Positions 9,550 through 21,668 of a DNA stretch of 64,000 bases are shown one piece after another. The translations under genes and the position numbers were made by a program. Within the stretch, counting starts at the first letter, position 1. Each line of letters begins with the position of its first letter. Source of the stretch: Acinetobacter populi (GTDB lineage: Bacteria > Pseudomonadota > Gammaproteobacteria > Pseudomonadales > Moraxellaceae). The notes under the pieces were generated by a model that saw only the letters and a list, made by a program, of their open reading frames with translations, did no database searches and was not told the origin of the DNA. The stretch spans positions 532,480 through 596,479 of the forward strand of contig NZ_NEXX01000002.1 in the NCBI RefSeq assembly GCF_002174125.1, read 5' to 3'.

Positions 9550-10188
9550 ATGTCCATACGTGATGAACGTAAACAACAAAGTCGACAAGCTTTATTAGAT
9601 GCTGCGCTTAAACTCAGTACATCTGGACGTTCATTCAGCACCATTAGTTTGCGTGAAATTGCACGGGAAGTTGGCTTGGTACCTACAGCGTTCTATCGCC
9701 ATTTCGAAGATATGGAAAAACTGGGTGAAGCCTTGGTTGAACAGGTTTCCGGACGGTTACATGAAGTGATTCTACAATTACGTCAAGGCTATCTCAGCCA
9801 TGAGAATGCCAAGACACAAACCAGTATTAAATTATTTTTTCGTGCAGTAGATCAAAGTCCACAGGACTGGATTTTTCTGATTGCCGAGCGTTGGGGCGGC
9901 TCTGTCACCATTCGTGATGAAATCACCAAAGAAATTGATATTCTGATTAACGACCTATCAAAAGATTTAAATGAAAATAATCGTTTCAAACATGTACAAA
10001 GTGCCGATGACCTCTATGTCATGTCATCAATTTTGATTAATTTATCTTTTACCTGGGCAATGACTTGGCTCAATCTCAATACCCGCTATTCCGGCGGTGA
10101 GTTAATTGATATGCAACAGCAGTATATCGAGCAAGTATCAACGCAAGTACGGTTATTATTCAGAGGCATTGCCAATTGGCAAGGTTAA
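9550..10188 (+). CDS. TetR-family regulator, DesT/FabR-like
   Basis: A 212-residue TetR-family repressor. The helix-turn-helix is in residues about 27-60 (ISLREIAREVGLVPTAFYRHF). The C-terminal ligand domain is of the FabR/DesT type, which senses acyl-CoA saturation. It is divergent from the reductase-desaturase operon, and three AGTGAACA-type palindromes lie between, so it very probably represses that operon and perhaps itself. A perfect palindromic terminator follows the gene. Confidence 0.88.
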   Translation: MSIRDERKQQSRQALLDAALKLSTSGRSFSTISLREIAREVGLVPTAFYRHFEDMEKLGEALVEQVSGRLHEVILQLRQGYLSHENAKTQTSIKLFFRAVDQSPQDWIFLIAERWGGSVTIRDEITKEIDILINDLSKDLNENNRFKHVQSADDLYVMSSILINLSFTWAMTWLNLNTRYSGGELIDMQQQYIEQVSTQVRLLFRGIANWQG

Positions 10189-10200
10189 AATCTTAAGTTA

Positions 10201-10230
10201 AAAAACCTGATCCATATGGATCAGGTTTTT
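10201..10230. terminator. Bidirectional terminator between TetR gene and dsbA
   Basis: A perfectly palindromic 30-bp element: AAAAACCTGATCC, ATAT, GGATCAGGTTTTT. It has A/T tracts on both sides, so it serves the convergent TetR and dsbA genes. Confidence 0.9.
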
Positions 10231-10241
10231 TATATTTATGG

Positions 10242-10874
10242 TCAAGAAGCTTTTTTCAGCGTTTGTCGTTCTTTTTCAATCAGATAATTCACCACATCGA
10301 CAACATGCTGGTCTTCACCCTGCACTACATATTTGCCATTTACCACAACTGCCGGTACACCAGTCAACTGATACTGAATTGCCAGATTTTTAGCCTGATT
10401 AATTTTGCCGGAAATCGCAAATGAATTAAATAACTGATTAAACTGACCTTCACTGGCACCATATTTGGTATAGAACTGAGCCAAAGATTTTTGATCAAAA
10501 AGTTGTTGCCCATTCTTATTAATCGCATCAAACAATGGAATATGTGCTTTCTTGCGTATTCCCAATGCTTCAGACACATAATAACCACGGGCATTTTGTT
10601 CCCAAACCGGATTCATCGCTGCTGGGGTACGAATAAAATTGACATCTTTGGGTAACTGGCGCAACCATGCTTGCATATACGGTTCTAATTTGAAACAGTG
10701 CGGACAGCCATACCAGAAAAATTCACGTACTTCGATTTTGCCCGGCACATCAACTTTTCCCGGCTTGGCAACAACCTGATAATCTTTGCCCTGCACAAAT
10801 TGATCTGCAGCCAGAGCCATTCCAGACGCTGTCATCATGGCAAATGACAAAATACCTAAAGCTAACTTTTTCAT
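10242..10874 (-). CDS. dsbA: Periplasmic thiol:disulfide oxidoreductase DsbA
   Basis: DsbA introduces disulfide bonds into exported proteins and is reoxidised by DsbB. The 210-residue precursor has a signal peptide (MKKLALGILSFAMMTASGMALA). The thioredoxin-fold active site is Cys57-Pro-His-Cys60 in FFWYGCPHCFK. The cis-proline loop GVPAVVVNGKY is intact. GAGGA lies upstream of the start. A perfect 18-bp palindrome overlaps its likely promoter. Confidence 0.95.
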   Translation of the reverse strand: MKKLALGILSFAMMTASGMALAADQFVQGKDYQVVAKPGKVDVPGKIEVREFFWYGCPHCFKLEPYMQAWLRQLPKDVNFIRTPAAMNPVWEQNARGYYVSEALGIRKKAHIPLFDAINKNGQQLFDQKSLAQFYTKYGASEGQFNQLFNSFAISGKINQAKNLAIQYQLTGVPAVVVNGKYVVQGEDQHVVDVVNYLIEKERQTLKKAS

Positions 10875-10910
10875 TCCCGAGTGAGTCCTCTTTCTGTTCT
10901 TCTTACACGT

Positions 10911-10928
10911 TTTGCACTATAGTGCAAA
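10911..10928. promoter_or_regulatory. Perfect 18-bp palindrome upstream of dsbA
   Basis: TTTGCACTATAGTGCAAA is fully self-complementary. It lies 37-54 nt before the dsbA start and contains a TATAGT that could be the -10 box on the minus strand. This is a candidate operator; no regulator is identified. Confidence 0.5.
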
Positions 10929-11091
10929 TTAAAATAAATAAATATAGATGAAAGTAGCATGAAGCGTTTTATTCTGTGAAGATTTTTTGTCGCTTTCTCG
11001 CTTTTTTTCATTTTAACGCTAAACTAAGCGGATAAGTTTTTGATGATGTATGACTTTTCTAATTACTTTTTTGATTAATAGGTACGCTGCC

Positions 11092-11808
11092 ATGACTACG
11101 CTCAATGTCGATCCGCAGGAAATTGCAAAATTTGAAGCTCTCGCAGACAAATGGTGGGATCAAACATCCGAGTTTCGTCCATTGCATCAAATCAATCCTT
11201 TACGCTTAAACTGGATTGATGAAAAATCCGGCGGATTAGCGGGCAAAAAAGTATTAGATGTCGGCTGTGGTGGCGGTATCTTGGCAGAAAGCATGGCCTA
11301 TCGGGCACAAAGTGTACTGGGTATTGATATGGGTGAAGCACCACTTGCCGTCGCACGTATTCATGCAGCTCAAGCCGATGTAAAAAATATTGAATATCGT
11401 CAGATTCCAGTCGAACAATTGGCACAGGAACAGGCCGGACAATATGACGTAGTGACCTGTATGGAAATGCTGGAACATGTGCCGGATCCCGCTTCCATTG
11501 TCAAAGCTTGTTATGATCTGGTCAAACCGGGTGGTGATGTATTTTTCTCTACCATTAACCGCAATCCAAAATCCTACCTATTTGCCATTATCGGTGCCGA
11601 ATATCTGTTACGCCTTTTACCTAAAGGGACACATGATTATCACAAATTTATTCGTCCTTCCGAACTGGCAGCGGCCATTCGACAATCAGGTTTGCAATTA
11701 AAAGCCATGACTGGCTTACATTATAATCCGCTGACCAAGCATTACTGGCTCGCCCCCAATGTTGATGTCAACTATATGGTGCACACCGTAAAGGCGAATA
11801 ACACATGA
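11092..11808 (+). CDS. ubiG: Ubiquinone biosynthesis O-methyltransferase UbiG
   Basis: UbiG performs both O-methylation steps of ubiquinone synthesis, using SAM. The 238-residue length is typical. Motif [14 protein letters not shown], and the post-motif [13 protein letters not shown] are intact. The open frame starts 14 codons earlier, but [15 protein letters not shown] at 11092 matches UbiG N-termini. Its stop overlaps the next start in ATGA, so it is translationally coupled to mupP. The operon is ubiG-mupP-yciK. Confidence 0.96.
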   Translation: MTTLNVDPQEIAKFEALADKWWDQTSEFRPLHQINPLRLNWIDEKSGGLAGKKVLDVGCGGGILAESMAYRAQSVLGIDMGEAPLAVARIHAAQADVKNIEYRQIPVEQLAQEQAGQYDVVTCMEMLEHVPDPASIVKACYDLVKPGGDVFFSTINRNPKSYLFAIIGAEYLLRLLPKGTHDYHKFIRPSELAAAIRQSGLQLKAMTGLHYNPLTKHYWLAPNVDVNYMVHTVKANNT

Positions 11809-12473
11809 TCAAAGCGGTTTTATTTGATCTGGATGGCACATTAATTGATACAGCAGCCGATTTTATTCGTATCATTCAATTGATGTGTACAGAAAAAGGC
11901 TGCGATATTGTCGATGCCCAGACCATTCGGACGCAGGTTTCCGAAGGTGCGCGCGCCATGGTCAAACTAGTTTATCCAGAACTGGCAACAGATGACCCCG
12001 TTTTCCTTGAACATCGGCAAAAATTTCTTGATCGCTATGGCGATGAGATTGTAGTCGACACAGCACTTTTTGCGGGCATGGATGGGCTGCTAAAAGATCT
12101 GGAATCACGTCAGATTCCATGGGGAATTGTGACCAATAAACCACGCTGGCTGAGCGAAGCATTGCTAGAAGCACTGCATCTTAACCAACGCTGTGCCGTG
12201 CTGGTCTGTCCTGAAGATGTCAAACAGACCAAACCCGACCCGGAACCGATGTTACTGGCGGCCTCGCAACTGGATATAGCCCCAGAGCAAATCATCTATG
12301 TCGGTGATCATCCAAGGGATATACTGGCAGGCAAACATGCCAATATGCCAACTGTGCTGGCTGCTTATGGTTATTTACCGCCTGAATCGTCACAAGACCT
12401 TGCGGCATGGGGTGCAGATGATATTGTCGAAAATGTGGAGCAGTTACATCAGTTGATTACAAAGTTGGTGTAA
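11805..12473 (+). CDS. mupP: HAD phosphatase, probable MurNAc-6-phosphate phosphatase MupP
   Basis: A 222-residue haloacid-dehalogenase-type phosphatase. Motif 1 is [10 protein letters not shown] with nucleophile Asp8 and acid Asp10, motif 2 is the Thr in IVTNKP, and motif 3/4 is YVGDHPRDI. By sequence alone it resembles phosphoglycolate phosphatase. The context ubiG-X-yciK is that of Pseudomonas MupP, which dephosphorylates N-acetylmuramate 6-phosphate in the anhydro-muropeptide recycling route, so I favour MupP. Phosphoglycolate phosphatase is the alternative. Confidence 0.8.
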   Translation: MIKAVLFDLDGTLIDTAADFIRIIQLMCTEKGCDIVDAQTIRTQVSEGARAMVKLVYPELATDDPVFLEHRQKFLDRYGDEIVVDTALFAGMDGLLKDLESRQIPWGIVTNKPRWLSEALLEALHLNQRCAVLVCPEDVKQTKPDPEPMLLAASQLDIAPEQIIYVGDHPRDILAGKHANMPTVLAAYGYLPPESSQDLAAWGADDIVENVEQLHQLITKLV

Positions 12474-12557
12474 TGATTGACAAAATATTTTTGACTTTGA
12501 CCTTCAGACAAGCATAATCTATTGCAAAATAACAGCAACAATACTGGAGGTAACAGC

Positions 12558-13307
12558 ATGAATTTTAAAGAATATCACCCTGCACCCGATTTACTCAAAG
12601 GCCGTGTCATTTTAGTTACAGGAAGTGGTGATGGTATTGGTCGTGCTGCTGCCATTAACTTTGCCTTACACGGTGCAACTGTGGTCTTACACGGCCGTAC
12701 CCTGACCAAACTAGAAGTCATTTATGACGAAATCGAATCACTCGGCGCACCGCAACCTGCAATTTTACCTTTGCAATTGTCCAGTGCCTCTGCCCGTGAC
12801 TATGAATTATTAGTAGATACGCTAGAACAGCAATTTGGTCGTCTGGACGGGATTTTACACAATGCCGGTATTCTGGGTGAACGCGTTGCCCTTGCCAATT
12901 ATCCAGTGGAAGTGTGGGATGAGGTCATGGATGTGAATTTACGAGCGCCTTTTGCCCTGACTCAAGCCTTATTACCGTTGCTACAACGCTCCGAAAATGC
13001 TTCGGTGGTATTTGCCAGTAGCGGGGTCGGTCGTGATGCCCGTGCGCTATGGGGTGCTTACTCTATTTCCAAGTTTGGTGTGGAAGCATTAAGTAAAATT
13101 TTTGCAGCAGAAATGGCCGAATACCAAAATATCCGCTTTAACTGCATTAATCCGGGTGCAACCCGTACTGCCATGCGTGCTAAAGCTTATCCACAGGAAG
13201 ATCCCAAAACCCTGCCAACACCAGAAGATATCATGCCGGCCTATTTATATTTGATGGGTGACGATAGTACGGGTATTTCAGGACAAACATTTGATGCGCA
13301 AAGCTAA
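12558..13307 (+). CDS. yciK: YciK-family short-chain dehydrogenase/reductase
   Basis: A 249-residue NAD(P)-dependent short-chain dehydrogenase. The Rossmann motif is TGSGDGIGRAAA, NAG is in LHNAGILGE, the catalytic Ser is in VFASSGVG, and YxxxK is in YSISKFGVE. The start at 12558 is fixed by GGAGG 8 nt upstream; the open frame extends 12 codons further without support. It is third in the ubiG-mupP-yciK run, a conserved order in Pseudomonas and Acinetobacter. The substrate is unknown. Confidence 0.88.
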   Translation: MNFKEYHPAPDLLKGRVILVTGSGDGIGRAAAINFALHGATVVLHGRTLTKLEVIYDEIESLGAPQPAILPLQLSSASARDYELLVDTLEQQFGRLDGILHNAGILGERVALANYPVEVWDEVMDVNLRAPFALTQALLPLLQRSENASVVFASSGVGRDARALWGAYSISKFGVEALSKIFAAEMAEYQNIRFNCINPGATRTAMRAKAYPQEDPKTLPTPEDIMPAYLYLMGDDSTGISGQTFDAQS

Positions 13308-13346
13308 ATCTACACTTTAAAATGATGATTTAAAGTTTATCTCGCT

Positions 13347-13371
13347 ACGTAGGTCATGTGCCTACGTTTTT
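13347..13371 (+). terminator. Terminator after yciK
   Basis: ACGTAGG, TCATGTG, CCTACGT followed by a T-run, 40 bp after the yciK stop. Confidence 0.85.
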
Positions 13372-13481
13372 TATGACAATTGACCAGAGCATTTAAATTT
13401 TTATCCGACTTACATTTTAAGACTTTTAGCGCATATCCAAACCCTATCTTTCTTTCAAAAATCTGTTAATCTTTAAACATC

Positions 13482-13594
13482 GCTTGACGGAGCGCAGTTA
13501 ACGAACTGCTGAGATCGCATAAGTTGTCTTTTGATCAACTTGAATGTGAGTACCGTTGAACCTGATCAGGTTAAGACCTGCGTAGGAATCAAGC
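13482..13594 (+). promoter_or_regulatory. TPP riboswitch (thi box) upstream of thiC
   Basis: The conserved elements of the thiamine-pyrophosphate aptamer are present in order: GCTTGACGGAG closing strand, CTGCTGAGAT (13507-13516), the ACCGTTGAACCTGATCAGG core, then CTGCGTAGGAATCAAGC. P1 pairs GCTTG (13482-13486) with CAAGC (13590-13594). It lies about 100 nt before thiC. TPP binding should lower thiC expression. Confidence 0.95.
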
Positions 13595-13672
13595 CATCTA
13601 AAAACTTATGCTTTTTTATCCCTCTTAGGATAAAACCTTCACCATTGTTTTTGGTCGTGCTTGATTCGTTAA

Positions 13673-15595
<1,923 letters not shown>

Positions 15596-15667
15596 GTTTT
15601 CTATCAAATCAGCGCAAAATATGGCAGATTAGGGGAAATAAACAGCAACTTTTGATAGTATAAAATA

Positions 15668-16294
15668 ATGTGTGATGATTTGATTTATAAACCACAATTT
15701 TCCAGTCAGGATGTAGAAATCCTACAACAACAAACATTGTATCGGGGATTTGTACAAGTCGAATCTGTCACACTTCGTCATCGTCTTTTTGCCACAAGAC
15801 AGTTTAGTGCCAACATTCATCGTGAAATCGTCCGCCGCCGGGAAGCTGCGGGCGTTTTTGTACATGATCCTCATTTAAAAAAATTCTTACTGATTGAACA
15901 GTTCCGTGCTGGTGCCATGAATCTGGCTGATACCCCATGGCAACTGGAAATTATTGCCGGTCTCATTGATGCTGGTGAAGATGCCGAGACCTGCCTAAAA
16001 CGTGAGGCTTTGGAGGAAGCGGGCTGTCATATTGAACAATTACAATTTGTTTCGCGTTATCATCCATCAACGGGTGCCAGCGATGAAATTTTTAATTTCT
16101 ATGTGGCCACTGCGGATTTAAGCCATTGTGGCGGTATTCATGGTGAAGTTTCAGAAAATGAAGACATCAAAGTACATCTGTTCGATTATGAACAACTCGA
16201 AGCTTTATGTCAGCAGGGTTATTTTCGTAATGCACCACTGATCATTGCCATGCAATGGTTTCAATTATTTCTTATTCAACACGAAAAGACTTAA
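15668..16294 (+). CDS. nudF: ADP-ribose pyrophosphatase (NUDIX hydrolase)
   Basis: A 208-residue NUDIX hydrolase cleaving ADP-ribose to AMP and ribose-5-phosphate. The Nudix box begins at GLIDAGEDAETC and continues KREALEEAGCHI, fitting GX5EX7REUXEEXGU. The N-terminal domain with FVQVESVTLRHRLF is that of the ADPRase dimer family. cpdA follows 14 bp downstream, the classical nudF-cpdA pair. Confidence 0.92.
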   Translation: MCDDLIYKPQFSSQDVEILQQQTLYRGFVQVESVTLRHRLFATRQFSANIHREIVRRREAAGVFVHDPHLKKFLLIEQFRAGAMNLADTPWQLEIIAGLIDAGEDAETCLKREALEEAGCHIEQLQFVSRYHPSTGASDEIFNFYVATADLSHCGGIHGEVSENEDIKVHLFDYEQLEALCQQGYFRNAPLIIAMQWFQLFLIQHEKT

Positions 16295-16308
16295 GGGGGA
16301 TTTTATAG

Positions 16309-17130
16309 ATGCCTTTACATCTCGATATTATTCCCCAGCCTTCTCACGATGAACACCCCATTCGATTATTGCAATTAAGTGATCCACACTTATTAGAGAA
16401 TAAGCAGGATTTTTTTGCAGGGATTCAACCTTTTAAATCATTACAAATGGTGATTGAACATAGCAAACGTCATCTGCCTTTTGACTGCATCCTATCGACC
16501 GGGGATATTGCACAGCAACCGTCACAACAAACGTATCTGGATTATCTGGAAGAAGTTGCTGTATTCAATTTACCGCATTACTGGATACGCGGCAATCATG
16601 ATGATAATGGTAATTTCCCGGATCAATCGCCATCTGAAGAACCTGAAATCATTCTGATCGGACAATGGTGCCTCATCATGCTAAATAGCCAGAAACAAGG
16701 CTGCGTGCATGGTGAAATTTCCCCCATGCAACTGGAATATCTGGCTCAGGCACTGCATAAATATCACAATTATTTTACCGTGATTGCTTTGCATCACAAT
16801 ACCTTTCCCGTTGGCTGTAAATGGCTGGATCAGCATAGTCTACAGAATCAACAAGCTTTTCTGGACTGTATTCAAGATCAAGAACAGGTAAAAATGGTAT
16901 TATCTGGTCACGTTCATCAGGAATTTAGCCATCGGCATCGACATATCGACTTTTTATCCTGTCCTTCCACCTGCATCCAGTTTAAACCGCAAAGTGAAGA
17001 GTTTTGTCTAGATAGCCAACCGCCGGGTTATCGAATTATTGAGCTTTATGCAAATGGCAACTACAGCACAAAAATCTTGCGATTATCTGAAAATATTGGT
17101 GAAATCGATTATAAATTGTGTGAATATTAG
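16309..17130 (+). CDS. cpdA: 3',5'-cyclic-AMP phosphodiesterase CpdA
   Basis: A 273-residue metallophosphoesterase hydrolysing cAMP. All metal motifs are visible: QLSDPHLLE (DxH), STGDIAQQP (GD), RGNHDD (GNHD), ALHHN and LSGHVHQEF (GHxH). AAGGGGG lies 11 nt before the start. Adjacent to nudF, as in E. coli. It would influence Vfr/CRP-type signalling. Confidence 0.9.
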   Translation: MPLHLDIIPQPSHDEHPIRLLQLSDPHLLENKQDFFAGIQPFKSLQMVIEHSKRHLPFDCILSTGDIAQQPSQQTYLDYLEEVAVFNLPHYWIRGNHDDNGNFPDQSPSEEPEIILIGQWCLIMLNSQKQGCVHGEISPMQLEYLAQALHKYHNYFTVIALHHNTFPVGCKWLDQHSLQNQQAFLDCIQDQEQVKMVLSGHVHQEFSHRHRHIDFLSCPSTCIQFKPQSEEFCLDSQPPGYRIIELYANGNYSTKILRLSENIGEIDYKLCEY

Positions 17131-17264
17131 GGCGTGTTAAACTTTCATCTCTGTTTATGAAAATTTAACCCTCCCGAAGGTTTAAAATCTTGCAACGATT
17201 GTTCACGATTTAATACTATCATCTTGGCATAAAAGCCTATATGATGTGCCACCCTAGGGGAAAC

Positions 17265-17317
17265 TACGCAAGTTTTTTATTTTAAATCACATGCTTTAAC
17301 ACCCCAACTTTTGCGTA
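17265..17317 (+). promoter_or_regulatory. Stem-loop in the dksA leader
   Basis: TACGCAAGTT (17265-17274) can pair with AACTTTTGCGTA (17306-17317), leaving a 31-nt loop, in the region just before dksA. Whether it is in the transcript is not known. It could affect dksA expression. Confidence 0.3.
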
Positions 17318-17348
17318 TAGATAACTTGTACGATGAGGAATGCCCTAT

Positions 17349-17876
17349 ATGGCGAATCAAAACGAAACACCTATAGATGATGTGAAAGACGTGGCAACGA
17401 CAGAAAAGCCAGCTGTAAAACGTACTCGCAAACCCAAAACAAAAACTGAAATGGGTACCACTGCAAGCTTGTTTGGATTTGCGCCATATCAAGAAAAGAA
17501 AAATGAAGAATATATGTCCGAAGGACAGCTTGAGCATTTTCGCAAAATTCTTGAAGCGTGGAAAGCCGAACTCATGTCTGAAGTTGATCGTACATTAACT
17601 TCCATGCAGGATGAATCTTCTGCCTTACCGGATGTCAATGACCGCGCGACACAGGAAGAAGAATTTGCCATCGAATTACGTACCCGTGATCGTGAACGTA
17701 AACTGATTCGTAAAATTGAGCAGTCTTTACAAGCCATTAAAGATGAAGATTATGGCTATTGTGAAACCTGTGGTATCGAAATTGGTTTACGTCGTCTAGA
17801 AGCTCGCCCGACTGCCACCTTATGTATCGATTGCAAGACACTTGCAGAGATCAAAGAGAAACAAAATAACGGCTAA
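17349..17876 (+). CDS. dksA: RNA polymerase-binding transcription factor DksA
   Basis: DksA binds the RNA polymerase secondary channel and acts with ppGpp in the stringent response. The 175-residue protein has a Lys-rich N-terminal extension, the coiled coil with the tip motif DVNDRA (corresponding to DPVDRA of E. coli, which carries the functional Asp pair), and a C4 zinc finger CETCG...CIDCK. The start at 17349 has GAGGAA at 8 nt; the ATG at 17340 overlaps that site. A terminator follows immediately, then gluQ. Confidence 0.95.
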   Translation: MANQNETPIDDVKDVATTEKPAVKRTRKPKTKTEMGTTASLFGFAPYQEKKNEEYMSEGQLEHFRKILEAWKAELMSEVDRTLTSMQDESSALPDVNDRATQEEEFAIELRTRDRERKLIRKIEQSLQAIKDEDYGYCETCGIEIGLRRLEARPTATLCIDCKTLAEIKEKQNNG

Positions 17877-17901
17877 ACACCATGCCTAAAAAGCATCATC
17901 C

Positions 17902-17929
17902 AACAGCGGGGCAAGACTCCGCTGTTTTT
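17902..17929 (+). terminator. dksA terminator lying inside the long gluQ reading frame
   Basis: AACAGCGGGG, CAAGA, CTCCGCTGTT: a 10-bp stem (one G-T pair) with a 5-nt loop and a T-run (TTTTTC). It begins 26 nt after the dksA stop. It separates dksA from gluQ and argues for a gluQ start further downstream. Confidence 0.85.
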
Positions 17930-18019
17930 CTTGATCATCTTCCAGAAAAGCCTCGTAGCTCTCTTTTACCACAGCAAAATGATGTTTCGCTTAACCGTTC
18001 TTGCGCAACTATTGAAACA

Positions 18020-18895
18020 GTGTTTCCTCGTTGCTCATACATTGGAAGATTTGCACCATCACCTACCGGTCCTTTACATTTTGGCTCATTGATTACTGCG
18101 TTTGCCAGTTATTGCGAGGCAAAATCACATGGTGGCAAATGGCTGGTACGGATTGAAGATACCGATATTCCACGTATTTATCCGCACAGTGAAAGCCATA
18201 TTCTGGCTTGTCTTGAAGCATTTCATTTTGAATCTGACGCACCAATTTTATTTCAAAAAGATCGTCTCGAAATCTATGAAGATGTATTGTTACAACTGCA
18301 ACAAAATGATTTGATTTATGCCTGCCAATGTACCCGCAAAATTTTGGGCAGTAATGCCATTTATAGCGGCACATGTCGTAACTTAAAACTACCTTTTGCA
18401 CATCAAGCTATTCGTCTTAAAGTAGCTGATCAAGACATCTGTTTTGAAGATCCGTTACAAGGACGACATTGTAGTAATTTACAACAGGATTTAGGCGATT
18501 TTATTTTAAAACGGCGTGATGGCATTATCAGTTATCAATTGGCTGTCGTGGTTGATGATTATTTACAGGGCGTTACCCATGTGGTGCGTGGTGCAGATCT
18601 GCTGGATAATACCGCACGCCAAATCTGGCTTGGGCAATGTCTACATTATCCTCCTTTGCACTATATGCACTTGCCACTCGCTATGAATCGCCAAGGGCAA
18701 AAACTGTCAAAACAAAACCTTGCTCATGCCTTAGACATCAAACAAGCCCCTTTTCTACTCGCTCAGGCTGCTCAGGCATTACAGCAACCCGCACTGGATC
18801 TTGACCATCCGGAGATCATGTTAAAACAGGCTGTACAACAATGGAATCGTGATTTAATTCCCAAGCAACAACAGCTGACTGGCAACTATTTATAA
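18020..18895 (+). CDS. gluQ: Glutamyl-Q tRNA(Asp) synthetase GluQRS
   Basis: GluQRS attaches glutamate to queuosine-34 of tRNA(Asp). The protein has the class I signature SPTGPLHFGSL (HIGH-like), the Zn ligands CQC...Y...C in the YACQCTRKILGSNAIYSGTC region (written here in part), and KLSKQN in place of KMSKS, and it lacks an anticodon domain. The frame is open from an ATG at 17882 (337 residues), but that adds about 46 residues not typical of the family and covers the dksA terminator. From the GTG at 18020 the product is 291 residues and starts MFPRCSYIGRFAPSPTG, matching known lengths. No strong ribosome-binding site supports either start. dksA-gluQ linkage is conserved. Confidence 0.88.
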   Translation: MFPRCSYIGRFAPSPTGPLHFGSLITAFASYCEAKSHGGKWLVRIEDTDIPRIYPHSESHILACLEAFHFESDAPILFQKDRLEIYEDVLLQLQQNDLIYACQCTRKILGSNAIYSGTCRNLKLPFAHQAIRLKVADQDICFEDPLQGRHCSNLQQDLGDFILKRRDGIISYQLAVVVDDYLQGVTHVVRGADLLDNTARQIWLGQCLHYPPLHYMHLPLAMNRQGQKLSKQNLAHALDIKQAPFLLAQAAQALQQPALDLDHPEIMLKQAVQQWNRDLIPKQQQLTGNYL

Positions 18896-18902
18896 CAAGA
18901 CA

Positions 18903-18927
18903 ATAAAAAGCAGACCGAAGCCTGCTT
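18903..18927 (-). terminator. ftsW terminator with TTCG tetraloop
   Basis: On the minus strand AAGCAGGC, TTCG, GTCTGCTT then TTTTTATTG: an 8-bp stem with a UUCG loop. It is 20 bp after the ftsW stop and may also stop gluQ transcripts. Confidence 0.85.
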
Positions 18928-18947
18928 AATGTTGATCATGACTAAAC

Positions 18948-20150
18948 TTAAGTCAGTCGTTCTTCGGTTTTTTCTGAAGTATCTCGATCAATACGGAACA
19001 TGACGCCAATCATAAAGGCACACATTAACAATGAAGACCCGCCATAACTAATAAAGGGCAAAGTTAAGCCTTTGGTTGGAATCAGTCCCATATTCATACC
19101 GGCATTTACACAAATTTGTAGCAGGAAAATCACAGCAATACCATAAGCCAGATAACCACTGCGTAAATGCTGATTGACCAGCGCACGATGTGCAATACGC
19201 ATGCAGCAAGCCACCATCAGAAAAGACAAGCTAAAAATCAGGGTAATACCCACAAAACCTAATTCTTCTGCGGTCACTGCCAACATAAAATCGGTATGGG
19301 CTTCGGGCAAATAAGCCAGCTTTTGTACGCTATGTCCCAAACCGGTTCCAAACCACTCGCCGCGACCAAAAGCCATTAAACTTTGCGACAACTGATAGCC
19401 AGCACCGAGTGGATCATCCCAAGGATTGGAAAATGACAACATACGACGTAAACGATAAGGCTCAATGAGAATAAAGGTCGCAAGAAACGCAATCAAGACG
19501 CCAAACACACTCGCCAGCGCTTTACCGGGAGCACCAGCCAGAAAGAAAATCATCGCCACAGTGACCACGACCACAGCGGATGCACCCAAGTCCGGTTCAA
19601 GCATAATCAAGCCTACCGTTGTCCCCACCGGAATACTCAAACGCATGACGCTTAACAGACTCTCCCGCACTTCTCCGCCACGACGTACCACATAATCTGC
19701 GGTAAAAACGGCCATGGCAAATTTGGCAATTTCCGACGGTTGAATACTAAAGCCAGCCAGACTTAACCAGCGAGTCGAACCATTCACATCTCGTCCAACC
19801 ACCAGAACTGCAATCAATAAAGTGATGGTGCCCAACCACAGCATAATCGGTGCCTTACCAAACCAATAACGCAGCTGCACATTATAGGCCGCAATCACCG
19901 CAACAATTGCCAATACCACATACAGCAAATGCCGGGAAATATAATGCATCGAATTTTCATGCAGTCGTTCGGCATACGGCATGGAAGCCGAAGCCACCAT
20001 GATTGTTCCGATACACAATAAGGCCAATACACAAAATAATAATGTATTCCTTGCCGAGACTTCCTCAGGCAGTCGTATCATCAGCCAATTAAAAAAATGG
20101 TCGATCCGATCCTGTACCTGCTGAATTTTGGAAATTTTTATCTGTTTCAT
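18948..20150 (-). CDS. ftsW: Peptidoglycan glycosyltransferase FtsW
   Basis: FtsW is the SEDS-family septal peptidoglycan polymerase. The 400-residue protein has about ten transmembrane segments. The SEDS family motifs include FSIQPSEIAKFA, the EPDLGASAV block and GLTLPFISYGGSSLL near the C-terminus. The cytosolic N-terminal stretch is MKQIKISKIQQVQDRIDHFF. It follows murD by 13 bp in the same direction. The pair lies about 37 kb from the murG-murC cluster instead of between mraY and murG. Confidence 0.95.
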   Translation of the reverse strand: MKQIKISKIQQVQDRIDHFFNWLMIRLPEEVSARNTLLFCVLALLCIGTIMVASASMPYAERLHENSMHYISRHLLYVVLAIVAVIAAYNVQLRYWFGKAPIMLWLGTITLLIAVLVVGRDVNGSTRWLSLAGFSIQPSEIAKFAMAVFTADYVVRRGGEVRESLLSVMRLSIPVGTTVGLIMLEPDLGASAVVVVTVAMIFFLAGAPGKALASVFGVLIAFLATFILIEPYRLRRMLSFSNPWDDPLGAGYQLSQSLMAFGRGEWFGTGLGHSVQKLAYLPEAHTDFMLAVTAEELGFVGITLIFSLSFLMVACCMRIAHRALVNQHLRSGYLAYGIAVIFLLQICVNAGMNMGLIPTKGLTLPFISYGGSSLLMCAFMIGVMFRIDRDTSEKTEERLT

Positions 20151-20163
20151 AATCGTGATCGTT

Positions 20164-21549
<1,386 letters not shown>

Positions 21550-21668
21550 TTAGCACTTTGTCAGATTGATTACTTTGGGAATTACAGTTTTTCACTGTTT
21601 TTCTAGCAGGAAAAATGAAAAGCCAGATGATCTAAGCATGCTGATCAGATCATAATTTTGAATTTTTT

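Noticed and set aside
17882..18019. N-terminal extension of GluQRS as a new domain
   Set aside because: It overlaps the dksA terminator and has no recognisable fold; a later start explains the family length.
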